Source: an uncultured Lachnospiraceae bacterium
GTDB taxonomy: Bacteria; Bacillota; Clostridia; Lachnospirales; Lachnospiraceae
Length of the DNA stretch: 64,000 bases
Reading direction: 5' to 3'
Assembly (NCBI GenBank): GCA_910587155.1
Contig: CAJULA010000004.1
Coordinates: 62,001 to 126,000, forward strand
Shown: piece after piece, positions 50,954 through 58,750 of the stretch
How the letters are laid out: every line of letters starts with the position of its first letter
Numbering within the stretch: position 1 is the first letter of the stretch
Position numbers and translations under genes: made by a program
Notes under the pieces: model-generated
Databases searched by the model: none
What the model was told of the DNA's origin: nothing
The model's input: only the letters and a program-made list of their open reading frames with translations

Positions 50954-52816
50954 TTGGATACCGAAAGTATCACTGGATTTATCATACTTTTTCTGCTGCT
51001 TGTGCTTTCCGCTTTTTTTTCTTCCGCGGAGACGGCACTGACTACTGTCAACCGGGTGCGGATCCGCACTCTGACAGAGGAGGGAGACAAAAGAGCGGTT
51101 ACCGTACAGGGTATTCTGGATCGTTACAGCAAGATGCTCAGCACTATTTTAGTAGGCAACAATATCGTCAATATTTCCGCCTCTTCTCTGGCGACCACAC
51201 TGGCACTGCATCTCTGGGGCAGCTATGCAGTGGGTATTATGACCGGTATGCTTACGCTGCTGGTTTTGCTGTTCGGAGAGATTACGCCCAAAACATGGGC
51301 CATGTACAATGCGGAAAAAATTTCTCTCGCCTACGCCGGGATCATCCATCTGCTGATGCTGCTCTTCACCCCTGTTATCTTCCTCGTGGATAAGCTGTCC
51401 GGCGCGATTATGTATCTTCTGCATATCGACACGCAGGGAAAGGCTTCCTCCATGACCGAACGTGACTTAAAGACGTATGTCGATGTCAGCCATGAGGACG
51501 GCGCCATAGAGAGCGAAGAGAGGGAAATGATTTATAACGTATTTGATTTCAGTGATTCCGATGCCAAGGACATTATGATCCCCCGTATTGATATCACCAT
51601 GGTAGACATTAATGCCTCCTATCATGAACTGCTCGCCATCTTCAGGGAATCCATGTATACCCGGATTCCCGTCTATGAAAATGATACCGACAATGTGGTA
51701 GGTATCGTCAATGTCAAGGATTTTCTCTTTGTACAGGGAAAACGGGCCTTCCGGATACAGGATATCCTGCGGGAGGCATATTATACGTATGAATACAAAA
51801 AAACAGCCGATCTGATGATGGAAATGCGCAAGGCCACCATGAATGTGGCTTTTGTCCTCAACGAATACGGCGCCTGTGTGGGTATGATCACACTGGAAGA
51901 TCTGCTGGAAGAAATCGTAGGCGAGATCCGGGACGAATATGACGCGGACGAGGAAGAGTTGATTCAGGATATGGGCGGCGGCCGGTATCTGGTACAGGGC
52001 AGCATGAAGCTGGATGATGTAAACAATGCGCTTAATACCGCCCTCGTCTCGGAAGATTACGACACCATTGGCGGTATTCTGATCGGCACGCTGGACCGCC
52101 TGCCCACCGAGGGCGAGAGTATCACCATGGAGGGCGGTATCACGCTCTGTGCCCGCACGCTGCGTCAGAACCGGATTGAAAAGGTACTGCTCACACTGCC
52201 GGACACAAAGGAGGAGGCTTCTGAGGCGGAAAACAGCCATACAACGCCTGGAGCGGCAGATGAGGCAGTGGCAGATCCCTCTTCCCGGCTTCATCCGGGA
52301 CGTCCCGAAGATATCTCCTGTCTGCCGGAAAAAGAGATCCGCTGCTATGACCTGCTGGATCTGCTGGATATTCCCTATATGCATATCAGCCATGAAGCGC
52401 TGGCTACCATAGAGGCCTGTCAGGAAGTCGATCAAATCCTGCAGGTAAACATCTGCAAGAACCTGTTTCTCTGTAACCGTCAGCAGACAGCATTCTATCT
52501 GCTGTTAATGCCGGGCAGCAAGAAACTTATTACCAAAGATCTTTCCGCCCGTCTGGGTGTGGCACGGCTCTCTTTCGGACCGGCAGACATGATGGAGGAT
52601 CTGCTGAACTTAACCCCCGGCTCCGTATCCATCCTCGGGCTGATGAATGACCAGGAGGGAAAGGTACAGCTTGTCATCGACCGCGAAGTGCTGCAGGAGG
52701 AATATTTTGCCTGTCACCCATGTATCAACACTGCCAGCCTGAAATTTACAACGGCTGATCTCACGGAAAAACTGATTCCTGCCTTAAAGCACATTCCCGT
52801 TATCGTAGATCTGTGA
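50954..52816 (+). CDS. CorC/HlyC-type membrane protein (DUF21-CBS-CorC) fused to a prolyl-tRNA editing domain (ProX/YbaK)
   Basis: A 620-residue protein starting at TTG 50954 (GGAGG eight bases upstream). Residues 1-150 are the DUF21 membrane domain with FFSSAETALT. Two CBS domains lie about 205-325 (IMIPRIDITMVD; GMITLEDLLEEIVGEI), then the CorC_HlyC domain 340-415. A low-complexity linker (416-460) leads to a complete ProX/YbaK-type domain (461-615): DLLDLLDIPYMHISHEALATIEAC, the NICK502NLFLCNRQ segment with the expected lysine, ITKDLSARLG, LGLMND and CHPCINTASL. Free-standing ProX proteins deacylate mis-charged tRNA-Pro. CorC proteins handle divalent cations. One uninterrupted frame covers both; usual CorC proteins end near residue 430. 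Confidence 0.9.
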   Translation: MDTESITGFIILFLLLVLSAFFSSAETALTTVNRVRIRTLTEEGDKRAVTVQGILDRYSKMLSTILVGNNIVNISASSLATTLALHLWGSYAVGIMTGMLTLLVLLFGEITPKTWAMYNAEKISLAYAGIIHLLMLLFTPVIFLVDKLSGAIMYLLHIDTQGKASSMTERDLKTYVDVSHEDGAIESEEREMIYNVFDFSDSDAKDIMIPRIDITMVDINASYHELLAIFRESMYTRIPVYENDTDNVVGIVNVKDFLFVQGKRAFRIQDILREAYYTYEYKKTADLMMEMRKATMNVAFVLNEYGACVGMITLEDLLEEIVGEIRDEYDADEEELIQDMGGGRYLVQGSMKLDDVNNALNTALVSEDYDTIGGILIGTLDRLPTEGESITMEGGITLCARTLRQNRIEKVLLTLPDTKEEASEAENSHTTPGAADEAVADPSSRLHPGRPEDISCLPEKEIRCYDLLDLLDIPYMHISHEALATIEACQEVDQILQVNICKNLFLCNRQQTAFYLLLMPGSKKLITKDLSARLGVARLSFGPADMMEDLLNLTPGSVSILGLMNDQEGKVQLVIDREVLQEEYFACHPCINTASLKFTTADLTEKLIPALKHIPVIVDL

Positions 52817-52828
52817 CAGACAGCAGCA

Positions 52829-52877
52829 GATACGGCGGCACACCGAATATTACCGGTATCCCGCCGTATCTTTATTT
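52829..52877 (+). terminator. Terminator after the CorC-ProX gene
   Basis: Arms GATACGGCGG and CCGCCGTATC are followed by TTTATTT. It lies between this gene and the convergent GntR gene. Confidence 0.75.
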
Positions 52878-52897
52878 AGTATGTCATATATGAATTT

Positions 52898-53704
52898 TTA
52901 CACATCCCAGAACATACCGCGTGACATCTTTGCCATCCCCTCTTCCTGCCGGATGGCGCCCTGCTCTTTTCTCTTTTCCTGCCGTTCTCTGCACTGCTCC
53001 ACCAGCACTTGCCGATAATGATTCAGATGCATGACCATGGCATACCTGGCCCCGGCCGGATCGCGCTCTAAAATCGCATTGACAATGGCACGGTGTGTCT
53101 CTGTCGTCTCACGCATCAGGGTGCGCCGGTTCAGGCTGGCACAAGCGGCGATTGACTGACCGATCACAGGGATCAGAGTTTCCACCACACGGTTGCCGCT
53201 GCAGCCGCCGATCCATGTGTGAAATTCAAAATCTTTCTGCATGGGATCTTCTCCGTTCACATACAGATATTCTGTCTCATCACAGAGAGACACCAGCCTG
53301 GTAAGCTGCTCCTGTGTGGCTGCTTTTGCAGCCAGCGCCGCACTCTCCGGTTCCAGAAGCAGCCGTACTTCCATCAGTTCCAGAGCCAGCCTGGACTTGT
53401 CACGCAGCCGTGACAGCCCAAGCGGATCATGCTCCGAAGAGGAGGTGGCCGCCACATACGTGCCGCTCCCCCGTCTCACCTCCAGTATCCCTTTGTATAC
53501 CAGACTTTTTACTGCTTCCCGAATGGTACTGCGGCCCACGCCGAACATCTCCGCCAGCTTGAATTCATTAGGGATACGCTCCCCGATCTCCACCGGCTCC
53601 TGCCGGATCAGCCGCATCAGCGCTTCTTCCACCTGTACCGTCAGCAGTCTTTTATCCGTTTTGTCAAATTGCAGCATATCTGCTGTCTTTGTATCACTGC
53701 TCAT
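52898..53704 (-). CDS. GntR-family transcriptional regulator, FadR/FCD type
   Basis: A 268-residue regulator with an N-terminal winged helix (GERIPNEFKLAEMFGVGRSTIREAVKSLVYKGILEVRRGSGTYV) and a C-terminal helical FCD domain with metal-binding His residues (FEFHTWIGG, THRAIVNAI). FCD regulators respond to organic acids or related small molecules. Its ATG directly abuts the stop of the upstream kinase-like gene, so it is translated by coupling and has no own ribosome site. It is at the end of the liv operon, but what it controls cannot be seen. Confidence 0.92.
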   Translation of the reverse strand: MSSDTKTADMLQFDKTDKRLLTVQVEEALMRLIRQEPVEIGERIPNEFKLAEMFGVGRSTIREAVKSLVYKGILEVRRGSGTYVAATSSSEHDPLGLSRLRDKSRLALELMEVRLLLEPESAALAAKAATQEQLTRLVSLCDETEYLYVNGEDPMQKDFEFHTWIGGCSGNRVVETLIPVIGQSIAACASLNRRTLMRETTETHRAIVNAILERDPAGARYAMVMHLNHYRQVLVEQCRERQEKRKEQGAIRQEEGMAKMSRGMFWDV

Positions 53705-54325
53705 TTACCGAAACCGCACTTCCATATAAGCTTTGATCTCATCCATACACCTCTCCATCCCCAGCTTGCTGCTGTCCAGGCACAGATCATAATTGCGGGC
53801 ATCCGTCCATTCCCTGCCCGTATAGTGCTTATAATAATCAGCCCTTGCCTTGTCGGTTTTCAGAATGAATTTTCTGATCTCCTTATCCGGCATGCTTAGT
53901 TTCTGTCTGGCCTGCTCGATACAGTAATCCTCCGGGGCATGGACAAATACACTCAGCACATTGTCATAGTCCCGCAGCACATAATCCCCGCATCGTCCGA
54001 TGATAATACAGGATTCCTCTTCCGCCAGTTCTTTAATCACTTTTGCCTGATAGTTAAACAGGTTTTCCATGGAAGTGAAATCTTCGCTTTCCGGCGGAAT
54101 CAACTGTCCCTGGTAAATCTTTCTGGTAATCCGCAGAAGCGGACTGTTTTTCAGCTTTTCATCTGCCCCGGCAAACAGCCTCTCATGAATCCCGCTCTCT
54201 TCCGAGGCCAGCTTCAGCAGTTCCTTATCATAATAATGAATCCCCAGTTCTTTTGCCAGCATCTGACCGATGGTACGTCCGCCGCTCCCATACTGTCTGG
54301 CAATGGTAATGACAACCTTTTCCAT
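53705..54325 (-). CDS. Cytidylate-kinase-like protein
   Basis: A 206-residue P-loop protein of the cytidylate-kinase-like family. The N-terminal loop TIARQYGSGGRTIGQMLAKELG is the nucleotide-binding site, and IHYYDKELLKLASEESG follows. Helical parts (CIIIGRCGDYVL, VFVHAPEDYCIEQARQKLS) resemble CMP kinase. These paralogues are common in Clostridia beside the true Cmk, and their substrate is not known. The gene follows livF by 24 bases and is fused in expression with the GntR gene. Confidence 0.85.
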   Translation of the reverse strand: MEKVVITIARQYGSGGRTIGQMLAKELGIHYYDKELLKLASEESGIHERLFAGADEKLKNSPLLRITRKIYQGQLIPPESEDFTSMENLFNYQAKVIKELAEEESCIIIGRCGDYVLRDYDNVLSVFVHAPEDYCIEQARQKLSMPDKEIRKFILKTDKARADYYKHYTGREWTDARNYDLCLDSSKLGMERCMDEIKAYMEVRFR

Positions 54326-54349
54326 ATTCCTCTACTCCTGCATCGTTCT

Positions 54350-55060
54350 TTATTCTCCCAGATATGCTTTTTTGATCGAATCATCCGCAAGCAGCACATC
54401 CGCCCGGCCATCGAGTACAATATTGCCTGTCTCCAGTACATATGCCCTGTCGGCAATGGAAAGCGCCTTTTTCGCATTCTGTTCCACCAGAAGCACTGTC
54501 GTACCGCTCTTGCTCACTTCCCTGATAATGTCAAAAATCTCATTGACAAAAATAGGCGACAGCCCCATCGACGGCTCATCCATCAGGATAATCCTCGGAT
54601 GCGACATCAGTGCCCTGCCCATGGCCAGCATCTGCTGCTCGCCGCCGCTCAGTGTTCCCGCCATCTGAGACTGTCTCTCTTCCAGACGGGGAAATCTTTC
54701 ATACACCATCCGCAGTGTCTTTTCGATCTCGTCCTTGTCTTTTCTTGTATAGGCGCCCATACGAAGGTTCTGCAGCACGGAAAGCTGGGCGAAAATACGC
54801 CGCCCCTCCGGTACATGGGCCATTCCCATGGAGACGATTTTATGTCCCGGTACTTTGGTGATATCCTTCCCTTCAAAAACTACCTTTCCCTTTTTGGCGG
54901 GAAGCAGTCCGGTAATGGTGTGGAGTGTCGTCGTCTTGCCCGCTCCGTTGGCGCCGATCAGTGCTATGACTTCTCCCTCGTTTACGGTAAAAGAGATTCC
55001 TTTCAGCGCCTGGATCATGCCATAGTACACTTCCAGATCTTTTACTTCCAGCATCGCCAT
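54350..55060 (-). CDS. livF: Branched-chain amino acid ABC transporter, ATP-binding protein LivF
   Basis: A 236-residue ABC ATPase. Walker A GANGAGKTT is at about 34-42, the Q-loop lies near THTITG, the signature is LSGGEQQMLAMGRAL, and Walker B is RIILMDEPSMGLSP. The short LivF length and VLETGNIVLDG end distinguish it from LivG. It works in pairs with LivG on the LivHM membrane pair to import Leu, Ile or Val. AGGAGG lies upstream of the ATG. It is the fifth transport gene of the operon. Confidence 0.95.
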   Translation of the reverse strand: MAMLEVKDLEVYYGMIQALKGISFTVNEGEVIALIGANGAGKTTTLHTITGLLPAKKGKVVFEGKDITKVPGHKIVSMGMAHVPEGRRIFAQLSVLQNLRMGAYTRKDKDEIEKTLRMVYERFPRLEERQSQMAGTLSGGEQQMLAMGRALMSHPRIILMDEPSMGLSPIFVNEIFDIIREVSKSGTTVLLVEQNAKKALSIADRAYVLETGNIVLDGRADVLLADDSIKKAYLGE

Positions 55061-55072
55061 TCCTCTTCCCTC

Positions 55073-55831
55073 CTATTCTCCCAGATATGCCGTAATCACC
55101 TGCGGATCATTCAGAACCGCCGTGGTCTGGCCCTGTGCCAGAATACGCCCGAAATTCAGCACGGTAAGTTCCTCACATATGCCGGACACCAGTTTCATGT
55201 CATGCTCAATCAGCAGGATCGTCATATCGAATTTGTCCCGGATCAGGGCAATGGTATCCATCAGTTCCTTTGTCTCATTGGGGTTCATCCCCGCTGCGGG
55301 TTCATCCAGAAGCAGCAGTTTGGGACTGGTGGCCAGTGCCCTGGCTATCTCCAGCTTTCTCTGTTTGCCGTACGGCAGATTGGAGGCCAGATGGGAGGCT
55401 TCGCTTTTCAGATCAAATACTTCCAGAAGCTCCATAGCCCGCCCATTCATCTCTTTTTCCACCCGGTAATAGGCGGGCAGACGAAAGATGCCTGCCATGG
55501 AAGAATATTTATAATGATTGTGAAGGCCGGCCTTGACATTGTCCAGAACCGTCATGCCCTTGAACAGACGTATGTTCTGAAATGTCCTTGCAATCCCGGC
55601 TTTGTTGATATCAATGGTCTTCTTTCCCGTGATATCCACACCATCGAGCCTGATAATGCCCTCGCCCGGCTTGTAGACGCCGGTGAGCAGATTAAATACC
55701 GTAGTCTTCCCCGCACCGTTCGGGCCGATCAGACCATATAACTGTCCCTTTTCAATATGAATCTCAAAATCATCCACTGCCCGAAGCCCGCCGAATGAAA
55801 TACATAAATTTTGTACATCTAATAATGCCAT
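55073..55831 (-). CDS. livG: Branched-chain amino acid ABC transporter, ATP-binding protein LivG
   Basis: A 252-residue ABC ATPase with Walker A GPNGAGKTT (about 36-44), a LivG-type insertion (ITGKKTIDINKAGIARTFQNIRLF), signature YGKQRKLEIARALATSPKLLLLDEPAAGMNP. It precedes livF with a 12-base gap. The pair supplies ATP hydrolysis for branched-chain amino acid import. Confidence 0.95.
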   Translation of the reverse strand: MALLDVQNLCISFGGLRAVDDFEIHIEKGQLYGLIGPNGAGKTTVFNLLTGVYKPGEGIIRLDGVDITGKKTIDINKAGIARTFQNIRLFKGMTVLDNVKAGLHNHYKYSSMAGIFRLPAYYRVEKEMNGRAMELLEVFDLKSEASHLASNLPYGKQRKLEIARALATSPKLLLLDEPAAGMNPNETKELMDTIALIRDKFDMTILLIEHDMKLVSGICEELTVLNFGRILAQGQTTAVLNDPQVITAYLGE

Positions 55832-55834
55832 ATC

Positions 55835-56890
55835 CTACTCCTTTGTTGTCAGGTGAAACAACCGTTTCAGCGAATAACGCTCTCTCAGTTCCACCGCCTT
55901 CGGGCTCCAGTTAAACAGCATCATCACAATGAGCACCACCGCATAGATCAGCATGCGGTAATCGCTCAATCCCCTGAGCAGCTCCGGCAGCAGGGTCAGC
56001 ACCACTGCGGAAATCACGGAACCTCTGATATTGCCGATTCCTCCCAGCACGACGAATACGAGAATCATAATCGACATATTGTAGCCGAAGTTTTTCGGAA
56101 GTGCCGTCAGTGTCGAAAGGTTGTGCGCATACAGTACACCCGCAATCCCGGCGATGGACGCGGAAAGTGTAAACGCCATCAGCTTATACCTCGTCACATT
56201 GATGCCGATGGATTCCGCTGCGATACGATTATCACGAATCGCCATTATCGCCCTGCCGTCCCTGGAATGAATCAGATTCAGTATAATAAACAGTGTCAGC
56301 AAAATCAGTAAAACGCCGATGGTAAAATTGGAATCATGAGGCGTACCCGTGATCCCCTGCGGCCCGTTGATAATGGCCTTGCCCTCCGGGGAAAGTCCCA
56401 GTGACAGGGTATCTTTCATGGAGAAATGAAAACCGGCTTCATCCCTTCCGATATACAGTACATTCATCAGATTCTTGATGATCTCGCCAAATGCCAGTGT
56501 CACAATGGCCAGATAATCCCCTTTCAGACGCAGTACCGGAATGCCGATCAGAATGCCGAACAGCGCAGCCACAGCCGCACCGATAATCAACGCCAGTAAA
56601 AAACGCAGGCCGTCCGGCATGGTTTCTTTCGTACACATGGAAAAAAAGGAACCGGCAAATGCGCCCACACACATAAATCCCGCATGGCCCAGACTCAGCT
56701 CGCCCAGGATACCTACCACCAGATTCAGCGAAACCGCCAGGATCACATAGATGCACAGGGGAACTAAAAGCCCCTCCATCAGACTGGAGATATGGCCCGC
56801 CGCCCCCAGCAGCATCACAATCGCATAGGCAATGACCACAATGGCATATGTAATCATATTGTATCTTGTCGTTTTGTTTATCTTTTTCAT
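55835..56890 (-). CDS. livM: Branched-chain amino acid ABC transporter permease LivM
   Basis: A 351-residue permease with about nine helices. The family core is clear: LGELSLGHAGFMCVGAFAG, RLKGDYLAIVTLAFGEIIKN and GSVISAVVLTLLPELL, ending in a LivM-type basic tail. ATG 56890 is used, because AGGG lies six bases upstream; an ATG two codons earlier is possible. It forms a heterodimer with LivH. Confidence 0.94.
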   Translation of the reverse strand: MKKINKTTRYNMITYAIVVIAYAIVMLLGAAGHISSLMEGLLVPLCIYVILAVSLNLVVGILGELSLGHAGFMCVGAFAGSFFSMCTKETMPDGLRFLLALIIGAAVAALFGILIGIPVLRLKGDYLAIVTLAFGEIIKNLMNVLYIGRDEAGFHFSMKDTLSLGLSPEGKAIINGPQGITGTPHDSNFTIGVLLILLTLFIILNLIHSRDGRAIMAIRDNRIAAESIGINVTRYKLMAFTLSASIAGIAGVLYAHNLSTLTALPKNFGYNMSIMILVFVVLGGIGNIRGSVISAVVLTLLPELLRGLSDYRMLIYAVVLIVMMLFNWSPKAVELRERYSLKRLFHLTTKE

Positions 56891-56898
56891 GAACATCC

Positions 56899-57783
56899 CT
56901 ACACTTTCTCCTGAATTTCCTTACCGAGAATCCCTGTGGGCTTTACAAGCAGCACCACGATCAGCACGGCAAATACAATGGCATCCGCCATCTGAGAAGA
57001 AATATATGCCTTGCCCAGAATCTCAATAATCCCCAGCAGGATACCGCCGATCATGGCGCCGGGAATGGAACCGATACCGCCGAACACCGCCGCCACAAAA
57101 GCCTTGATCCCCGGCATGGCGCCCGTATATGGGGTCAGAGACGGATACGTGGAGCACAGAAGCACGCCTGCCACTGCCGCCAGCGCAGAACCGATGGCAA
57201 AGGTCAGGGCAATGGTGGCATTGACATTGATCCCCATCAGCTGCGCCGCCCCCTTATCCTCAGATACGGCCAGCATTGCCTGCCCCGCTTTTGTCTTTTT
57301 GATAAACAGGGTCAGCGATACCATAATGATGATACAGGCCGCAATCGTGACAATCGTCTCACCTGAAATCATCAGCTGTCCCTCTGCCAGCGAAATCGCC
57401 GGGATGGTAACGACAGAAGTAAACGATTTGGTATTTGCCCCGAACAAAAGCAGCGCCACATTCTGCAGCAGATAGCTGACACCGATGGCCGTGATCAGCA
57501 CTGCCAGCGGAGAAGCCGCCATCCGCAGCGGCTTATAAGCCACGCGCTCGATCACCATACCCAGCACCGTACACACTACCATGGAAACGATCACCGCCAG
57601 AATCGGCGGCAGGCCCATCCCGCTGACCAGCACAAATACCACATAACCGCCTACCATGATCACATCGCCATGGGCAAAATTCAGCATCTTGGCAATTCCA
57701 TACACCATGGTATATCCCAGCGCAATGATGGCATATACGCTGCCAAGGCTGATACCATTGATTAAATAGGATAGTAAACTCAT
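56899..57783 (-). CDS. livH: Branched-chain amino acid ABC transporter permease LivH
   Basis: A 294-residue permease with about eight helices. Recognisable parts are the start LINGISLGSVYAIIALGYTMVYGIAKMLNFAHGD, the AYKPLRMAASPLAVLITAIG segment and AAVFGGIGSIPGAMIGGILLGIIE. AGAGG lies five bases before the ATG. It precedes livM by eight bases. Confidence 0.95.
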   Translation of the reverse strand: MSLLSYLINGISLGSVYAIIALGYTMVYGIAKMLNFAHGDVIMVGGYVVFVLVSGMGLPPILAVIVSMVVCTVLGMVIERVAYKPLRMAASPLAVLITAIGVSYLLQNVALLLFGANTKSFTSVVTIPAISLAEGQLMISGETIVTIAACIIIMVSLTLFIKKTKAGQAMLAVSEDKGAAQLMGINVNATIALTFAIGSALAAVAGVLLCSTYPSLTPYTGAMPGIKAFVAAVFGGIGSIPGAMIGGILLGIIEILGKAYISSQMADAIVFAVLIVVLLVKPTGILGKEIQEKV

Positions 57784-57928
57784 ACGTACACCTCTTTTTT
57801 TTCATTTGCTGCCCTTTTGGCAGACCCATACCGCCAGCCCTCCTCCCGACCGTCGGCACTTATGTACACAAGTATACCATAGACTCCGACGAGGCGTCAA
57901 TAATCTCGAAAGACCGCACAGATACAAA

Positions 57929-57980
57929 CAGGAGGATCCCCCCCCGCCGGCCTCCGCCCGCCTATGGGAAAATCCTCCTG
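57929..57980 (-). terminator. Inverted repeat downstream of the tandem-repeat protein
   Basis: CAGGAGGAT and ATCCTCCTG pair across a GC-rich loop (with a run of eight C) and are followed by GTTTGT on the minus strand. It may reduce expression between the repeat protein and livH. The stretch 57784-58051 shows no gene. Confidence 0.4.
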
Positions 57981-58051
57981 CTAACGCTATATGAGAATGG
58001 CTGCACACATGCAGCATGCTGCATGGCGCGTGTACAGACAGATCATACGGA

Positions 58052-58558
58052 TTATTTCGCCTTCTCTGCCAGATATTTTTCTACATTTGTACGATATTCA
58101 TCCACAGAATAGCCGAGATCCCGAGGAACACAGAAATACAGATCAAGCCCTGAAGAAGGATCCTTCACGCTGATATGCTGTCCGGAACAGTTCATCAGAT
58201 CACAGTTGCTCTTATAACGCGGCGGAGCAAAATAGTCGCTGTCTTCTTTCGTACTCTCTTCTTTTACAGGCGCCACTTCCACCGTCTTGTTTTCAGACTG
58301 ATCTTCTAGGTATGCCGCTACCTTTGTGCGGTACTCATCCACAGAGTAACCAAGATTCTGAGGTACACAGAAATACAGATCCAACCCAGAGGAAGGATCC
58401 TTCACGCTGATATGCTGCCCGGAGCAATTCATCAGATCACAGTTGCTCTTATAACGGGGCGGAACAATATCTGCATCTTTTGCACAGACTACCATCGAGG
58501 AAGCCATCGCCAGAGTCGCAGCAACCGCTGTTACCAGAAAAGTTTTAAACATTTTCAT
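58052..58558 (-). CDS. Secreted protein of two near-identical Cys-containing repeats (unrecognised)
   Basis: A 168-residue exported protein. Residues 1-26 form a signal peptide (cleavage likely after VVCA; the Cys is not a good lipobox). The mature part is two copies, residues 33-83 and 112-162, of one unit: PPRYKSNCDLMNCSG, then QHISVKDPSSGLDLYFCVP, then LGYSVDEYRT. Each holds three cysteines with spacing C-x4-C-x18-C. The copies differ at only a few positions and are joined by a charged linker (about 85-110, EDQSENKTVEV). I do not recognise the family. It lies between livJ and livHMGF on the same strand, so it may work with the transporter. AGGAGG lies upstream. Confidence 0.8.
   Translation of the reverse strand: MKMFKTFLVTAVAATLAMASSMVVCAKDADIVPPRYKSNCDLMNCSGQHISVKDPSSGLDLYFCVPQNLGYSVDEYRTKVAAYLEDQSENKTVEVAPVKEESTKEDSDYFAPPRYKSNCDLMNCSGQHISVKDPSSGLDLYFCVPRDLGYSVDEYRTNVEKYLAEKAK
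58070..58225 (-). repeat. Repeat unit 2 (C-terminal copy) of the Cys protein
   Basis: Encodes residues 112-163. It is highly similar in DNA as well as protein to 58307-58462, which points to a recent duplication. Confidence 0.85.
58307..58462 (-). repeat. Repeat unit 1 (N-terminal copy) of the Cys protein
   Basis: Encodes residues 33-84; partner of 58070-58225. Confidence 0.85.
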
Positions 58559-58696
58559 TGTTATCTCCTCCTTTTATCTCTATTTAAAACTTTACTATTA
58601 GTATACCCCTTCACTGAAAAATGTCAATACCTTCCAAAACGTCCATGCAATCAGATTTGCCGCCACAAACAACAAAACAGAAAAACCCTCTGTAGA

Positions 58697-58727
58697 CAAA
58701 AGGTACAGTGTATCAAAACACTGTACC
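58697..58727 (-). terminator. Terminator after livJ
   Basis: Arms GGTACAGTG and CACTGTACC are followed by TTTTGTCT on the minus strand. It would let livJ be made in excess over the downstream transport genes. Confidence 0.75.
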
Positions 58728-58750
58728 TCCTGTAAAAGCTTTCTGTCCGT

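Noticed and set aside
53939..55741. A 600-residue open frame on plus opposite livF, livG and the kinase-like gene
   Set aside because: It is a shadow with no domain and no plausible start.
58052..58558. The two Cys-protein repeats as a CRISPR array or mobile element
   Set aside because: There are only two long copies, both coding in one frame, with no spacers of equal length and no cas genes.
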